Source of the DNA: Undaria pinnatifida
Taxonomy: Eukaryota; Sar; Phaeophyceae; Laminariales; Alariaceae
Assembly (NCBI GenBank): GCA_012845835.1
Contig: JABAKD010000019.1
Location: 12,293,344 to 12,357,343, forward strand
Direction of reading: 5' to 3'
DNA: 64,000 nt
In this document: positions 1-12,031 of the stretch, piece by piece
Numbering within the stretch: position 1 is the stretch's first letter
Layout of the letters: every line of letters begins with the position of its first letter
Notes under the pieces: model-generated
Told to the model about the DNA's origin: nothing
Database searches by the model: none
What the model saw: only the letters and a program-made list of their open reading frames with translations
Translations under genes and position numbers: made by a program

Positions 1-3000
1 TGGTGTTCGGGGGTCCACCAGGTAGTTGAACGCACAGGGCAGCCTAGAAGCAGAGAGTCGCGCACATATATAGACTATAGTCTATATGGGCAATATATAT
101 ATAGACTATATGGGCAATATATGGGCAAATGTTGTTCGACGCGCGATACTGTACGATAGAGGTAGAACACTTTTTGGCTGTTTATGATAAATTTATTTCA
201 AGGACGTTCCCAGGTAGCTGTGACTTCGACGAATTTAGGGTCGATACTCATCTTTTCGCAAGCTGCGTTGTTGGTACTTACTTGTAATATAATCTACTAA
301 TAATACTATGTGGGTGAGTTGTTCACTTAATGGGAGGGTTTCCTATTATTTTGTTTTCGTTTTATTTGTGTACATACATGCAGTATTTTTTTGTTTTTTC
401 TTAATGACGGGGCTCCTTAACACACAAATCGTCGGATAGATGGACAGCATTCTTATTTCGCAATATAACTTGTTTATTATACGTGTGCCTAGGCCATGGG
501 TGTGGTAATCGGTTTGCTCCAAAACATTTTTTGGGTTTGAGGTATAGACTAGCGCCTCATCAATCGAGCCCCCCCTAGAAAGAACTGGAGCAGCAGCTCT
601 ACCGTACTATTGTAGTAGCAAGTCTTTCTGTGTGGCCGATGGGATTCCTAAACCAACATACACGTACTACTAAATACCTGGTGTCCGTAGGCATCCCGTT
701 TTGTCTTACGACACACAATACATCACCCATTCATTGATAGGGCTCATGCGCTTGCTTATCGGGCTATACCTAATAATAAGCGTAGATGTAGACATTGATA
801 ACAAAAACTAGTTTTTGTGTGACGTGTCCACGTTGTCCACGTTCGCCTCCTCAAGAGTGAAGAGCCCAAAAGCCTTTAAAGACCTTTAGACTACCAACAG
901 CAGTAGGTGCACCCCTGCTGCAGCATGTAGGTGTCGGCGGCATTTACGCGACAAGCGCCAACGAAAACGCATTGCCGGAGGAGCTGCTGAACTACAGAAG
1001 AAATCAAGGGTGGGGGCACGGGGCACACGACATAAGAGCAAGGGTAGTCTATATGGGAAGCTCAACGACAGTATCGACCACGTGCTAAGATATAGACTGG
1101 GGGTAAAATTTTGTGCCAAAACATATTTATTTCTGACTGACGGTATGATACGATCAATAGTAACTTAACAATCAACACTGAATAATCTATCTATCTATGG
1201 AGTGCCATTGTTTTCTGTCGATCGTATTCTGTTCGTGCCGAGGCCGTGAGCTGCGTCATGGAGGGTTGCGCCTGCCACTTTTCTGACGGCGGGGTTTGTT
1301 TGGGGAGTTAAAGAGCTCAAGAGGCAAGGAAGGAGCCCAAGACAAAATCATCATTAGGTGCATCCACCTATCGTAGCATGCGTCTATCTCCGGACCGTGG
1401 CGCATCTCTGTACAATTTGGTGACATACTTCGTACTATACCAACCAACTGGACAGCAGCTCCCGGGTTCGCTTCGATATTGTTGCTGTGGCGCATTGAAA
1501 AAAACGAGTCGAGTTCCCTCATACAGGCACCAATCCCACGCTGCCATTCGTTTTATGCTGCGCAATGCAAAAAAAAGCCCACTTCAGACCTCGTGCAAAG
1601 CGCGTGCCCGGCTTCCGCCTACTGTAGACGGTCGTGCGATCAACCTAAGTACCACTCAACGCTGGATGGTGTCCACCAACAGCTGGCATTTATGATGACG
1701 ATATGTGATACACGAATGAGCACATTACCGCACAGTGGGTACCCCGAGCTAAGAGCACTGGGGAGCTAATAGCGGCCAACTTGGCATGTCCCTCGACACG
1801 AAAGGCTTTACATTGCCCACGACATGTGAGACCGCATGCTTCAGCTGGTCACGGGACGCTCTTGAATCGTGGTATCCACTGTATGTAGCTCATTTTTATG
1901 TTTTTTTTACTGCGGTCACAAAACAAGATTGTAAGCATTGTCCCAACAAAAAAAAAAAATCAAGCCCGAAACAACACGTGCACCACAAGAGCTGCAATGC
2001 CCTGGCGGCATGGCGATGCAGCATACCGACATGCAGCAAACGCCTCGGAATCTTCACTAAGCACATGTGGACCAAACCACCAATGCCGTTTCGGTCGAAA
2101 AATAAAAGGGACGCTCAGAATATCACGTAGACTACTAGTCTACTGTACTAACAGTAGTCTAACCGCAAACACGGCTCATGAAAAGGTTTCCTTGTTTGAA
2201 GGCCGAACAGTAGGGGTGAACTTAATTCTTCGGAGGCTCCCCACTTAACGAGCACTGTATGCCACCTATGACGCGTGCTACGATTGAGGTAGCACTTGTT
2301 GGCTTTTTGGTTTTCCGGATGACGGAGCTCCTTAACCAAAAATCGTCGGAAGTAGGTCATTTTTTTTAATGATTCTCGTTGTGCTAACCAACCAAAACCA
2401 ACATTGAGGGGGGAAGAATGCAACCCGATGAACCAGCCGACGGCCTTTTTAGGTACGTTAAGGCACACTACGCATACTACCGAAGAACAAAATTGGAATT
2501 CCAACGATATTATGGAGCAAATTCCCAGAAAAAAATATCATTGTTGGAGTTCCAACGATATTATGCCGCAGTTCCCAGTTAACCCCTTCATAACGGCACC
2601 TAGGTTTCTGGGAACTAAACACTTGGAATTAGTGTGGGATGGCTTTCCAGCAGAAAAAGGCTTGAGGAGCTCCGTCAGCCAGAATCGTTTCGCCCGAAAC
2701 GTGCCACTAACACCCCTATCATAACACACATCTCTTGGCGCATGGGATGGCATCGCATGGCGCCGCATCGTTCCCACGAGCAGCAAGCGCCGGGGCGAGG
2801 TTGGCCAAGCAAGGACCACATCGCCGACGCACAATTTCGATCGACAGAAGAAATCGAAAATTTAGCACACGTTAACTTCTTCCAATCACTACAGTGTAGT
2901 GCCTGGTAGTCTCACGGCAAAAATCGGCTCAAACGTATCCGAGTTTTGGACCCACAAAAACATCGACATATACAGCGCGCTGACGTATCGCTATTTTTAG

Positions 3001-3640
3001 TAGTCTAACGGCAAAATAAAGTGGCTCAAGGCGTCTGGTTTGTGGAGGCGTTTATTTCCCTCGCCCCTAACGTAAATTAAGGCTAGCCCTGTTATGTGCA
3101 GCACGAGTCTGCACAAAATCGTGTCTGTCGTTTGAGGCCAAGTGCAACCTTGCACGTCGGTCGAGACCGCCTCGACCCCAGGCCTAACCCTTAACCCAAC
3201 CTTTTGGCGGCATCGTGGATCGTGGGCCGCAGGGTTGGTTGCGTTTTTCCAAACATAAAACGGGCGTGGCCAGCCTGGACTACCAAGACTTAACTGGAAG
3301 GCATGATACTTGTGCAGGCCCGTCCTGCACATAGGGCGAGCCCAAATCGTCTCAAAAATATTTCCAACTTCGGAGGCGTTTTCATTTTCCTCGCTCTTGT
3401 GCCGCCGCGTGCACGTCGACCGTGGTGGGTGGCGCCCCCGACCACCTGTTGGGCTGCTTGCTAATTGCTTCCATTTTACTCTCCACCGTTTCCCTTTGCA
3501 GCTTCGTCAGCCCGAGTGTGGGATCGCCGGTAATGAATAGGAGAGGGCACGTGGGCAGGGAACGGAAAGGGGGGTCCTCATTTGCTGTTTGCCTTAAAGT
3601 CAATAGAAGAGGGGGGGGGTATTCATTAGCTTCTTTCCAT
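1..3640. other. No recognised gene; scattered short repeats
   Basis: Short ORFs on both strands show no family signature. An AT-rich imperfect repeat of TATAGACTATATGGGCAA lies at 66-130. A similar block with GACGGxGCTCCTTAAC and AATCGTCGGA occurs at 400-440 and 2318-2360, and a pair with CCAACGATATTATG occurs at 2497-2515 and 2550-2565. The segment at 215-270 resembles a decayed end of the poly-C repeat family seen at 6175. Confidence 0.5.
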
Positions 3641-4990
3641 AGTCATTCGCGGAGGCGGGCGCGCGCGGGGGGGTTAATTTGCTGCTTGCCTTAGTCATTC
3701 GATCATTGACTGTGGACCCCTTTCAAGACGGAGCACCGTTCATATAATCCAAGCAGGGACACCTCCAACATCTGGGCGCTCACTCTCTCTGCCTGTGCAC
3801 TTATTGTCAGCCAAAGTGTTGGATCGCTGGTAGGGAAAATACACGGGGGGCATGGGGGGGGGGGGGGTCGTTCTCCACCCAACGGTTGAACGCGGGCACA
3901 CGAAGGGTGTGTTTGTTAAAATACTTTCGAACTGACCGCGGTTTTCGGGGACAAATGATTTGGAAGTAAAGCGAGAGAACTTTTGCAGTAGAACAATGAC
4001 AAGGGCGCGGCGCAATGAAGACATGCTCATAAATCGTAATATTCGCGAAATGTGCTCTGCAGAGAATGCATGCCTGCGTAGTCTATACGAGCATCGAACG
4101 GATCTATCGGCAATACACCGTGGCGACAAGGTCGAAACTGGATTGACCGATCGTTCTCTCGCTTCCGGCCAAGCGTTGCAGAGTACCTGTGTGATACCAC
4201 TGTACCGGTTCAATCGCATGGGGCGATGCGTATATCGTTTCGTGCGTGCGTGTGCGCTTGCTCGATCCGCGGTACAGTCTTGGTCCCGCGGTCGTGCCGT
4301 ACTGTAGTGCGGCGTTGAAGTTAAAAATGCGGTAAAATTCGCTTGTCACGACCTTGTTCTCTAGAGTACCGCACTATTCCGGCATAACTCGGGGTTCCAC
4401 CACGGTGCGGGAATTGTCGTCTGGCAACGCAACGCATCGCACTAACGAAGGGCCATAAAAATCGGTTGTAACGACCTTATCCTACCGAGTACAGCGATAT
4501 CCCGGGATATCTCGAGGTCCCACTTCAACGTGGATACTGCCGTCTGGCAAAGCACCGCACTATTGAGGCCCCGCTCTACAGAAGCTAGTGAGGCACCGCA
4601 CTATTGAGGCACGGCACTAACGAGGCACCGCACTAATGAGGCACCGCACTATACGCACATTTGGTGGCCCTGCCATGTACAGGCCGGCGGTCATGACCAG
4701 GATGGTGAAACCCTGCGCTACCACTCGGCCACGCATGAGTTTCTGCGAGAGCTGCTTGTTTCCTTGCTTGAAAGAGTAAATACCTACGGTGTGCGTTGGA
4801 TTAAAATGAAGGCGGGCGGGCGGGCGGGCGGCGCGGGGTGGGGGGGGCGGGGGGCGGGCGGGCGAACGCATTGTTGCTTGCATTAGTCGCTTCGCCATTG
4901 ATCACGTATTATCCCCGAGACGGAGCACGATTCCGACTCCTCATAGAGACACTTTCAGTATTTGGGCGCTCAGTACATTTTCGACATATG
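3640..4990. repeat. Diverged repeat pair around HIG1 exon 2
   Basis: 3670-3830 and 4865-4985 share a diverged block (a TTGCTTGC...TTAGTC...ATTGA stretch, then GACGGAGCAC and TTTGGGCGCTCA-like sequence). The region at 4300-4660 has short tandem repeats of AGTGCGGTGCCTC type, next to the 3' end of the HIG1 reading frame. G/C homopolymer runs occur at 3847-3867 and 4818-4860. Confidence 0.45.
4617..4783 (-). CDS. HIG1-domain protein, exon 2 (terminal)
   Basis: Second exon of the HIG1-domain gene. It follows the acceptor ACACCGTAG/GT and restores the phase-1 codon as glycine, so the join reads VSG-IYSFKQGN. Residues IYSFKQGNKQLSQKLMRGRV and then VAQGFTILVMTAGLYM are the C half of the HIG1 domain: the polar loop, the conserved RVxAQG motif and the second membrane segment. 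After LYMAG the reading frame passes into a local AGTGCGGTGCCTC tandem repeat and stops at 4617-4619. The last 15 or so residues may therefore be repeat-derived, or a further splice may use the GTGCGT just before the repeat. RNA-seq would decide the C terminus. Domain identity is strong. Confidence 0.85.
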
Positions 4991-5001
4991 TATATTACAT
5001 A

Positions 5002-5184
5002 CAGAGTAGTGGTTCCTCTATAGTGCCGGCATGCGCCAGTGGGAAAAACCGGCACTATAGCGGCAACCGGCACTACTCTGCATACTACCATTACAGGCTT
5101 CTCCCAGTGGGGCCTAACAATTTCACAGGCACTATAGCGGGCGACCGGCACTACTCAACCGGCACTATATAGGAACCTATACTG
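5002..5184. mobile_element. 183-bp MITE, CAG/CTG termini, TA target
   Basis: Short inverted-terminal element in the HIG1 intron. The ends read CAGAGTAGTGGTTCC at the left and, reverse-complemented, CAGTATAGGTTCC at the right; both lead into CTATAGTGCCGG or TATAGTGCCGG. It is flanked by TA on both sides (5000-5001 and 5185-5186). TA target and 5'-CAG ends fit a non-autonomous Tc1/mariner, pogo-type element. Internal CCGGCACTA repeats recur at 9810-9905, where a decayed relative may lie. It encodes no protein. Confidence 0.72.
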
Positions 5185-5447
5185 TACAAGCGATTGGTGG
5201 GGGGCATCCTATAAGTGACGCTTGGTCAGTTAATGATAACGTCCGTCTTCCCCAAAAGGTAAGCGCTTTTTCTACCGCAACAAAAAATATCGGCTTCAGA
5301 TCCGGGATGATTGTGTACAGACTATACGAGTGCCGGTCTTTCAAAACATCTAGGTACCACTCTATACAGAGATGTAACATAACTGCCGAACGGCTCTTAC
5401 ATTTCCGGACAAAGCGGTTGAAAACGAAGGGCTTCCCAACGGTGTCG

Positions 5448-5662
5448 GCTTGCGCTGCCGGGGTTGGAACGAAGACCACTGATAGGGACAGCTTACGCTA
5501 TACCTACAATGGGACCCGAAGGGTGCGCCAGCTAGCGTTGGGCTGCGAAAGCAGCTGAGTTAAATCGACACACGACGCGTATGAAAATACGTGGAAGTGT
5601 GGTGAGCTAAAGCTTTATTTTTCCCCATCCGCCGGAGGATATAAAAATAAAAAATAAAAAAA
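5448..5662 (+). mobile_element. Poly-A element copy (family D)
   Basis: 5'-truncated copy of the non-LTR family whose longest copy is at 23025-23412. It contains the conserved GGGACCCGAAGGGTGCGCC block, the CATCCGCCGGAGGAT block and an A-rich tail. Its target-site duplication is not clear. Confidence 0.7.
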
Positions 5663-6174
5663 GGTGTGCCACACGCCACAAGCAAGAATAGCACTTTTCC
5701 CCGATGTTTTACACATGCTTGAGTTGATTATTGGTGTAGAGTTTCTCCCGAATGCCAGCCAAAACTTCTGCAAGCTGCAAGCTCTAAGTGCCAGGTATAC
5801 GTGCGGCAGGTCTACAGGTATGGAATATGGCTTTATGGACGTAACTTGACTGACGGATGAATACCAGTTCGCTACGTATAACTACATATTAAAGATTACA
5901 GTACACCCATGTACGTGTCGCAGCCCACACCTGGTAACGCGGTTGTAGTCCGCTAGGCCCCTGCATTGCTACGGTAGATGCCAGGGGGTGTGGGAGACAG
6001 ACCCCACTTCCTGACATTCGGTGGTGCAATTACCATATACAGAGACTCAGCCGGCACCCCGGTTGACTGGCATATTTAGTCGCAACTGCCTGTTATTTGA
6101 AGTACGTGTACTTTAACAGGAAGATTGTAGAACGATGTGTCCCGCCTAGCGGGCGCGAATACTTATATTTTCAT
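5663..6174. other. No recognised feature
   Basis: Intronic sequence of the HIG1 gene between two repeats. I see no coding signature or repeat family here. Confidence 0.4.
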
Positions 6175-6620
6175 ATATTACAAAAATAAAAATACACTCC
6201 AGCTGTGAGATCGAAGATTTTGTCGAAACTCATCTTTGCAAGCTGTGTGTGATACTCCGATCGCGCGTATTACGGGTTGTGTGTCCTCATTAAGGATATA
6301 GGTCGGCGACTCCCCTTAGAACTACAGCAGTGTAGCTTGTACCAGGGCCAACAGGGTGGTGTTGGTCAGTCTGTGCGCGGAAACTACAAAAAGCCGTCTT
6401 TGAGGGGGACAAAATCTGACAGCTGTGGAAGGAAATGCATCAGTTCATCAAGTGTATCCTGTAAGTCGTATAACCGGTGAGGGGAGGGCGGAGTTTTTAA
6501 GGGCGTGGGGGGCTGGGTTTGAACAAGAGGGAACGGGGGGGAGGGGGAAACGGGCGGGGAAATTCAATCTGTGCGCGGAAACTCTAAATCCTTCAAGGGA
6601 ACAAACATATATGTACATGC
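6175..6620 (-). repeat. Poly-C repeat family copy
   Basis: Minus-oriented copy of the family detailed at 33700-35620. From its constant end it reads TACACTCCAGCTGTGAGATC, CTCCGATCGCGCGTATTACG and ATATAGGTCGGCGACTCCCC, then a C-run unit (G-runs on this strand) near 6530. Confidence 0.75.
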
Positions 6621-7675
6621 TGCGGCTTTGTCATCTGAAAAAAAGGTACCAGACACCACAATTATTATACGGCATCCCCGAAGATATCAAGAATTGACGA
6701 AATTGTGGCAGTAGAAAAAAACAGTCGCAAGGCTGATACAACAGCATACATCAGCGCGCTTCATTGCGTACTGCTGTAGTACTACTGAAGTATACCAGTA
6801 CATATATGGAAGTCATACTCGTATTCGTACAAACCGGCTTCTTTCGGTAAGCAAGACCCTGAAACTAGTATGATGTGATACGAGTTACCCGGTGCCTGTA
6901 GGCGATTTCTCCTTTCAGATGTGGGCGCATTAATAATCGGCCCCTTCGATCCTCGGGTAGGTTCTGCTGCCCACTTTGCTTCTTGTCGCGGAGGCAGTCC
7001 TGCCAGCGGGGTGAGTACTGGTACTTCGAAGTATATGATTCACAGTCAAGACACGACACCTGGGTTCTTTTGATAGCTTTTGAGCGGCAGTTCAATGGGC
7101 TCGCCGTATTCAACCTGAGGAGCTACCGCGCACTGATGTAAAAATCAAAATACATACCGGTTCATGGTACTGTACCCGATACAGCTGCAGACTATTGTAA
7201 ATCTGTACCTGGTACATTTGACATCTCTACATCTCTACACCAGGTATGCGTGTATTCACCAACGGAGGGACGCAAAGATACTGCCTTCTCCCACCAGGTA
7301 CTAGATAGGGTTATCGTTGCCTGTTTCCTGAGCGGGCTCGCTTGATGCATCCCTCGCCCCTCAGAGTTCCCACTTGAACACCGCCTTCTTCCATTACTCG
7401 CAGAACGGTCCGGCTTTCTTTGATTGCTTCCTTTACTTTTTTTTTATTTCAGGTTGTTTCTTGATTTCCTGCTTGCTTCCTTCAAATGTGGGTTCTGCCA
7501 ACTCCGTTTATGGTAGGATTCTTCTTTGATAAGATATATGTTGACCTCTCAACTGTTTCCTTCAAATTTCGTTTTGGCCAACTTAATTTACTTTATTTTT
7601 CATTCGTTCTTTACTCTACCTGCTTTTTTTTTGTGGAAGTTGAATAAGTATCATCACAGCGGATTTTAGCTGAGC
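6621..7675. other. No recognised feature
   Basis: Intronic sequence with T-rich stretches (7437-7447, 7622-7632) and scattered GTACCAGGTAC-like motifs. No ORF shows a family signature. Confidence 0.4.
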
Positions 7676-8042
7676 TTAGCTCAGTTTGGCGCATCAGCTC
7701 AGTTCAGCTCAGCAGTGCAGCGGAGATCTAGCTCAGCAGCGCAGCGCCGTGCCCTGCCGTGCGGGGCGGTGCTGTGACATTATGTGCCGTGCCGCGTACT
7801 GCTGTGCTGTACTTAGTCTTTCATACATGCCAGCAGGTATCATTCCCAGTATCATACCAGGTACCGGTACACCACGTCTATACGTACTACGTTGTGGAAT
7901 AACAAAAAATGCACTCTCAGCTCAGCTCAGCGACGGGTTAGCAGCGCAGCGCAGCGCCGTGCGGTGCTGTGCCGTGCCGTGCCCTGCCCTGCGATGCGGT
8001 GCTGCACCGTGCTACGGCGCGCTGCGCTGTGCTTTCTTTGGT
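7676..8042. repeat. Degenerate pentamer satellite (GCNNT)n
   Basis: Two blocks, 7676-7812 and 7918-8035, read in five-base phase as variants of GCCGT, GCCCT, GCGGT and GCTGT, bordered by AGCTCAG repeats. Related blocks lie at 29150-29285, 32520-32655 and 38150-38275. Confidence 0.7.
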
Positions 8043-8211
8043 GCATATAGTATCAGGTATTTGAGAAGAATCAGGTACCAGGTACCGGTTTGTACGTGTG
8101 TGCTCGTCTTTTTGCCTTCGTGATTGATAGTCTTCTCTCACTCTCCTTCATATTTGTTTTCTTTCGCAATTTACACCCATACTGACGATCAGAACGTGAC
8201 ATCGCCGGCAA

Positions 8212-8520
8212 GCACACAGCACAGCACAGCACAGCACAGCACAGCACAGCACAGCACAGCACAGCACAGCACAGCACAGCACAGCACAGCACAGCACAGC
8301 ACAGCACAGCACAGCACAGCACAGCACAGCACAGCACAGCACAGCACAGCACAGCACAGCACAGCACAGCACAGCACAGCACAGCACAGCACAGCACAGC
8401 ACAGCACAGCACAGCACAGCACAGCACAGCACAGCACAGCGCAGCACAGCACAGCACAGCACAGCACAGCACAGCACAGCACAGCACATCACATCACATC
8501 ACAGCACAGCACATCACAGC
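8212..8520. repeat. (ACAGC)n microsatellite, about 60 units
   Basis: Near-perfect pentanucleotide array with one A-to-G change at 8441 and ACATC variants near the right end. All six frames are open in places, giving false ORFs of repeating LCCAV or QHSTA. The flanks (8100-8210 and 8545-8665) match 40590-40915, where the same spot holds only a few units. Confidence 0.95.
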
Positions 8521-8797
8521 ACGGCACAGGGCAACCAACTCCGCACAAGTAGCTCTTGGCATTATCAAATCGGTGGTTGCACCAAATCATGGGCCTCTTC
8601 TCTCTGCCTCCTTCACATTTTGTTCTTTGCGCGAGCATAGCGGAATCCTTGTATACCACATGATACCGGTACCAGACGATAGCGGGAGAGCTACTAATTT
8701 GGACCGCTGATCAGTACCATGATATCACATACTCGTATACTACTGTGATACAACGAACAGCGTATTGTGCGTACAGCTGGACAACAGCAACGATTAC

Positions 8798-8834
8798 TCC
8801 ATCCGCCGGAGGACAAAAAAAAAAGAAGAAAAAA
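8798..8834 (+). mobile_element. Extremely truncated family D insertion
   Basis: Only 37 bp of the family D 3' end (TCCATCCGCCGGAGGAC) plus an A-rich tail are present. The insertion is bounded by a perfect 12-bp target-site duplication, AGCAACGATTAC, at 8786-8797 and 8835-8846. This is the expected product of target-primed reverse transcription. Confidence 0.85.
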
Positions 8835-8846
8835 AGCAACGATTAC

Positions 8847-10580
8847 GAAAGGCGGAAACTGCGGGATGGATGGGCACACGATCCATGCACTTGCGCAACG
8901 CCACGGCGCATTCCGTGTGCTGCGCTGTCAGAAGGCAATGCTACGAGTGTTATCCTCCCGTGCGTGCATCGTCTTACATCACAGGGGTCGGTATCATACC
9001 TGGTAGGCTATATGATATACCAGGTACCTCGTACCAGGTATTAAGGGGCCGCTCCGATCACACTACTGTTGTAACTCCATACTGTATGTATTTTCTCTCT
9101 TTCTTCTTTCGTGTTTTTTGTCTTTGCCGCAGCAGCTATACTATTTCCAGTATCATAAGAGGCTACGAAACACGCCTTACGGAAAACGTGATCCCTTCCG
9201 AACCACACCGAGTAACGACATCTTTGGCTTGAAAGAAAGCTTAGGTTCAGCCCAGTACATTTTGAACCACAAGCATATACCCAGTGTTCCTCTAAAGTGC
9301 AATCCTTGGTGTGTTTGAATCCGGTATAGATTTTCTTGAATTTCGGTCTTTCGCAGCTCTACTGCATTGCTGTGCTCGTGCTGTAAGGAACGCGGGGCTC
9401 CGTTAGAGGCTGGCATCGGTCGGTATGCTAGTGGTTGCATTGTCGCCGAAGTTTAATGTTAAACAACCGTGACGCGAGAACTTGTACGTTTTTCAGGGTC
9501 ACCAATACATGGGAGTGTGCTATTTATAGCGATAGTCTCTTAGGCGTTTTGCGGGTTGAACGATGCGTCCTAGTGATCTGGCACCAGTACAAAGAAGGTT
9601 GCCGTTGACATTGTCGTCCTGCTGCTGAAAATATCGCGACAAACGAAGGTCTGGTTGAGGAGATGTTGCGTTTTCCGTAAGGCGCTATTCCTACCGCGAG
9701 AAAATGTATACCAGAAATAGTATGGCTTCTGCTGAAATATTTTTACAGCTATTTTTGCTCGAGCAAACAAATACATACAACCCCCCCCCCCCCCGGTATG
9801 TGTCAACCGGAAATACCGGCACTATTCGAACTTGCAACCGGCACTATCCGCGTACTGGCACTACTGGTTGCCCATCTATGCCTGACGATTTCACTGGCAC
9901 TACACTACACACCGGGCACTCAACCAGCGCTGCAGAGGGACCCGTACTGCTGTACACCTCGAAGAGCGGAGTGACGAAAAACGTTTGACATACGTTCCTG
10001 ACGTATTCCACTCCAGAGTTATCGTCGTAGTCTGTTTTATGGCCATGAGCTAGATTATGGCGAGAACAGCAGCAGAACCAACAACTTCAACGACTATGTA
10101 CGAGTCGAGTACGGGATAACTCTTGCTGCTGTGTGGGTGCTCATGATACTCCGCTATTAACACTGCTGCTGTGCTGCTGTGCTGCTGTGCTGCTGTGTTG
10201 TGGAGGAAATCACATGCTCCGTACCAGCAGGCAATCAGGCACTTCTGGGCGGCAGGCGTACAGGTGTACGAGTATGATTCCGCGTTCGCATGTCCAGGCT
10301 TGGGTTCGACCTTGCCACCACGTGCCAACTATAGCAGAGAAACCCGCCGCCTCTTGCCTCAACTACACAGCAAGCAGCCGTCGCCGCGTCGCCGCAGCAG
10401 TAGCAGCAGAGACAGCTGCAACCCCGACCAGAGGGCACGCAAGTTCGAGCAAATAAGGTACTGCAAGGCAGTGCCAGGTACGAGTAAATTTGGTGCTGCT
10501 GTACTGCTGTACCAACGAAGACATGCTGACAGGCAGCGGATTCGCCTTGAGTTGCCGTGACAGACACGAAATTAGTAGGG
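8847..10580. other. Intron remainder, simple repeats only
   Basis: There is a C14 run at 9781-9794, CCGGCACTA repeats at 9810-9905 (possible MITE remnant) and a CTGCTGTG tandem at 10164-10198. No supported gene. Confidence 0.45.
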
Positions 10581-10729
10581 TGTAGTGTTTAACACTCCAC
10601 CGTGCACCCTTGGCAGCGCACGTGTATTCATCCTTGCTGGAGATGTCTCCTGCGGGAAGGGCAGCACAGAGAGAAGAACGTGGCGGTTTGCTGACAGTAC
10701 GAATTTCAAGTCAGAAAAGTCCAGGTCAC

Positions 10730-10841
10730 CTGAAACCAAGAATCCCACAGTCGCCAAAGCTCCGATCGGCACCAGCGGGTCCTGCCTAGATTTAATCATG
10801 AACTTGTCGATAAACGAAGGAGCTCTCTCGTCGCCCACCAT
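10730..10841 (-). CDS. HIG1-domain protein, exon 1
   Basis: First coding exon of a small mitochondrial inner-membrane protein of the HIG1/RCF1 family, which binds cytochrome c oxidase and helps assemble respiratory supercomplexes (family knowledge). The start ATG lies in a strong context (ACCATGG). The 37 codons contain DKFMIKSRQDPLVPIGALAT, which matches the N half of the HIG1 domain (K-x-x-P-x-VPIG-x-LAT), followed by the first membrane segment. The exon ends TTTCAG/GTGACC, a good donor, in phase 1. Joined to 4617-4783 it gives an uninterrupted 92-residue protein, the usual HIGD1 length. An AT-rich stretch at 10947-10966 lies about 110 bp upstream and could be a core promoter. The domain call is firm; the transcription start is unknown. 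Confidence 0.87.
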
Positions 10842-11830
10842 GGTGTCAGCGGTGGCGCAGCGAGTGCACAGCACACAACAATGAGTCACGTTGTGCGAAA
10901 AATTCAAGAACTCGCAGTTTTAGGTTTTCACTCGAGAAGGAAGGCGTATATTAATTTATAATTTGTTTAGTACTTTTTTTCAACGCGGGGAGTTTAGACC
11001 AATCAAAGTATTCTGTCGGAGCCTAAAAATAAAACCAATGAAATGAGAGCCCGCCATTTTCGGCCGCATCGTGCGATCTTGGGGGCAGGGACAAGCCTAA
11101 GAGAATACGTGCACACGCGCACAATGGTGCACAGGCACGCGGGCACGCGGGGAACACAGATGCAAAGGGCACACGGGCGCATGGGCACACGGGCACAAGG
11201 GCATGTACCTTTGGCGGAAGGCTGTGCCTGCAAATCGACAAGTGGGGACGGTATGGTGCCGGTAGGTCGCCGTCCTGATCGTTATGCAAAGCCAATGCAT
11301 ATACTACTTTAAGCGGAAATATAAGAGAGACGTAGTATTTTTGTATGGTTGGGACATATCCGTTACATTTCCAACCAGAGCGCGAGACACAACGTAATTT
11401 CGTACCTGGTACCTGGTACGCGATAGGCCGAGAAACAAGCATGTGCAAGAGACAACCATCAAGGCAATGCCTTGCATTGATACTCAAGTGTTTTGCATAT
11501 TCGATGCACTCAGGTGCCTGCCGTCGAGAACGTAGGTCAGCCTCCCGCCGATTGTCTATTATACTTGTACCAGGTATGAAACACCTTATCACAGGTACAG
11601 CGCACCCCGCCGGGCGATTTTTCGAGCTGATTTTCTCGGCAATCGTGACGGTGCAAATGCCAAGCGACGCGCCTACAGAAACATCTCTGCTCTACGAATC
11701 ACCATACTCGTGTTATGTGCACCCCTTGTTTTGGAGAGGATCGGCTTTGAAAATCGTCCTAGGGGCACGTTATCTCACGTGTTATTGTTTCTTGCTGTGA
11801 GTAGGCTGTGCAGCCGCTACAGTGATGCAC
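10842..11830. other. Upstream of HIG1; no second gene seen
   Basis: A run of GGGCACACGGGCGC-like short repeats lies at 11120-11210. A 189-codon open frame on the minus strand (11023-11592) has no recognisable domain and biased composition, so I do not call it a gene. Confidence 0.4.
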
Positions 11831-11839
11831 ATTATTCGA

Positions 11840-12000
11840 CCTGTCTGCAGCATCGCCACGGCGCTGCCATGGCACGGCTGCCTGACATGACGCTGCCATG
11901 GCACTGCTAGAAAGGCTAACATGGTACTGCAATGACGGTCCATGGCAGTGTCATGGCAATGCCACCGCAGCTGCCATGCCACGCGTCATGGCCTGCTGCA
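11840..12000. repeat. CATGGCA palindromic repeats, block 1
   Basis: Dense imperfect copies of GCCATGGCA and TGCCATGAC on both strands. A second block lies at 12900-13250. Confidence 0.7.
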
Positions 12001-12031
12001 AAAACGCACTGCCAGACAAAGATAAGGGTTA

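Larger units (their letters stand above)
4784..10729 (-). other. HIG1 gene intron, 5946 bp
   Basis: GT-AG intron between the two HIG1 exons, inferred from matching splice sites and an exact phase-1 join inside a conserved domain. It contains a CAG/CTG MITE, poly-A element copies, a poly-C family copy, pentamer satellites and a (ACAGC)n microsatellite. I see no other coding sequence I can defend in it. Confidence 0.82.

Noticed and set aside
8071-8552. Long ORFs of repeating LCCAV and QHSTA on both strands
   Set aside because: They are translations of the (ACAGC)n array; five bases per unit keeps frames open. No start context, no flanking coding signal.
11023-11592. 189-codon minus-strand ORF upstream of HIG1
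   Set aside because: Cys/Arg-rich composition arises from GGGCACACGGGC-type repeats. It has no motif and no splice or start support.
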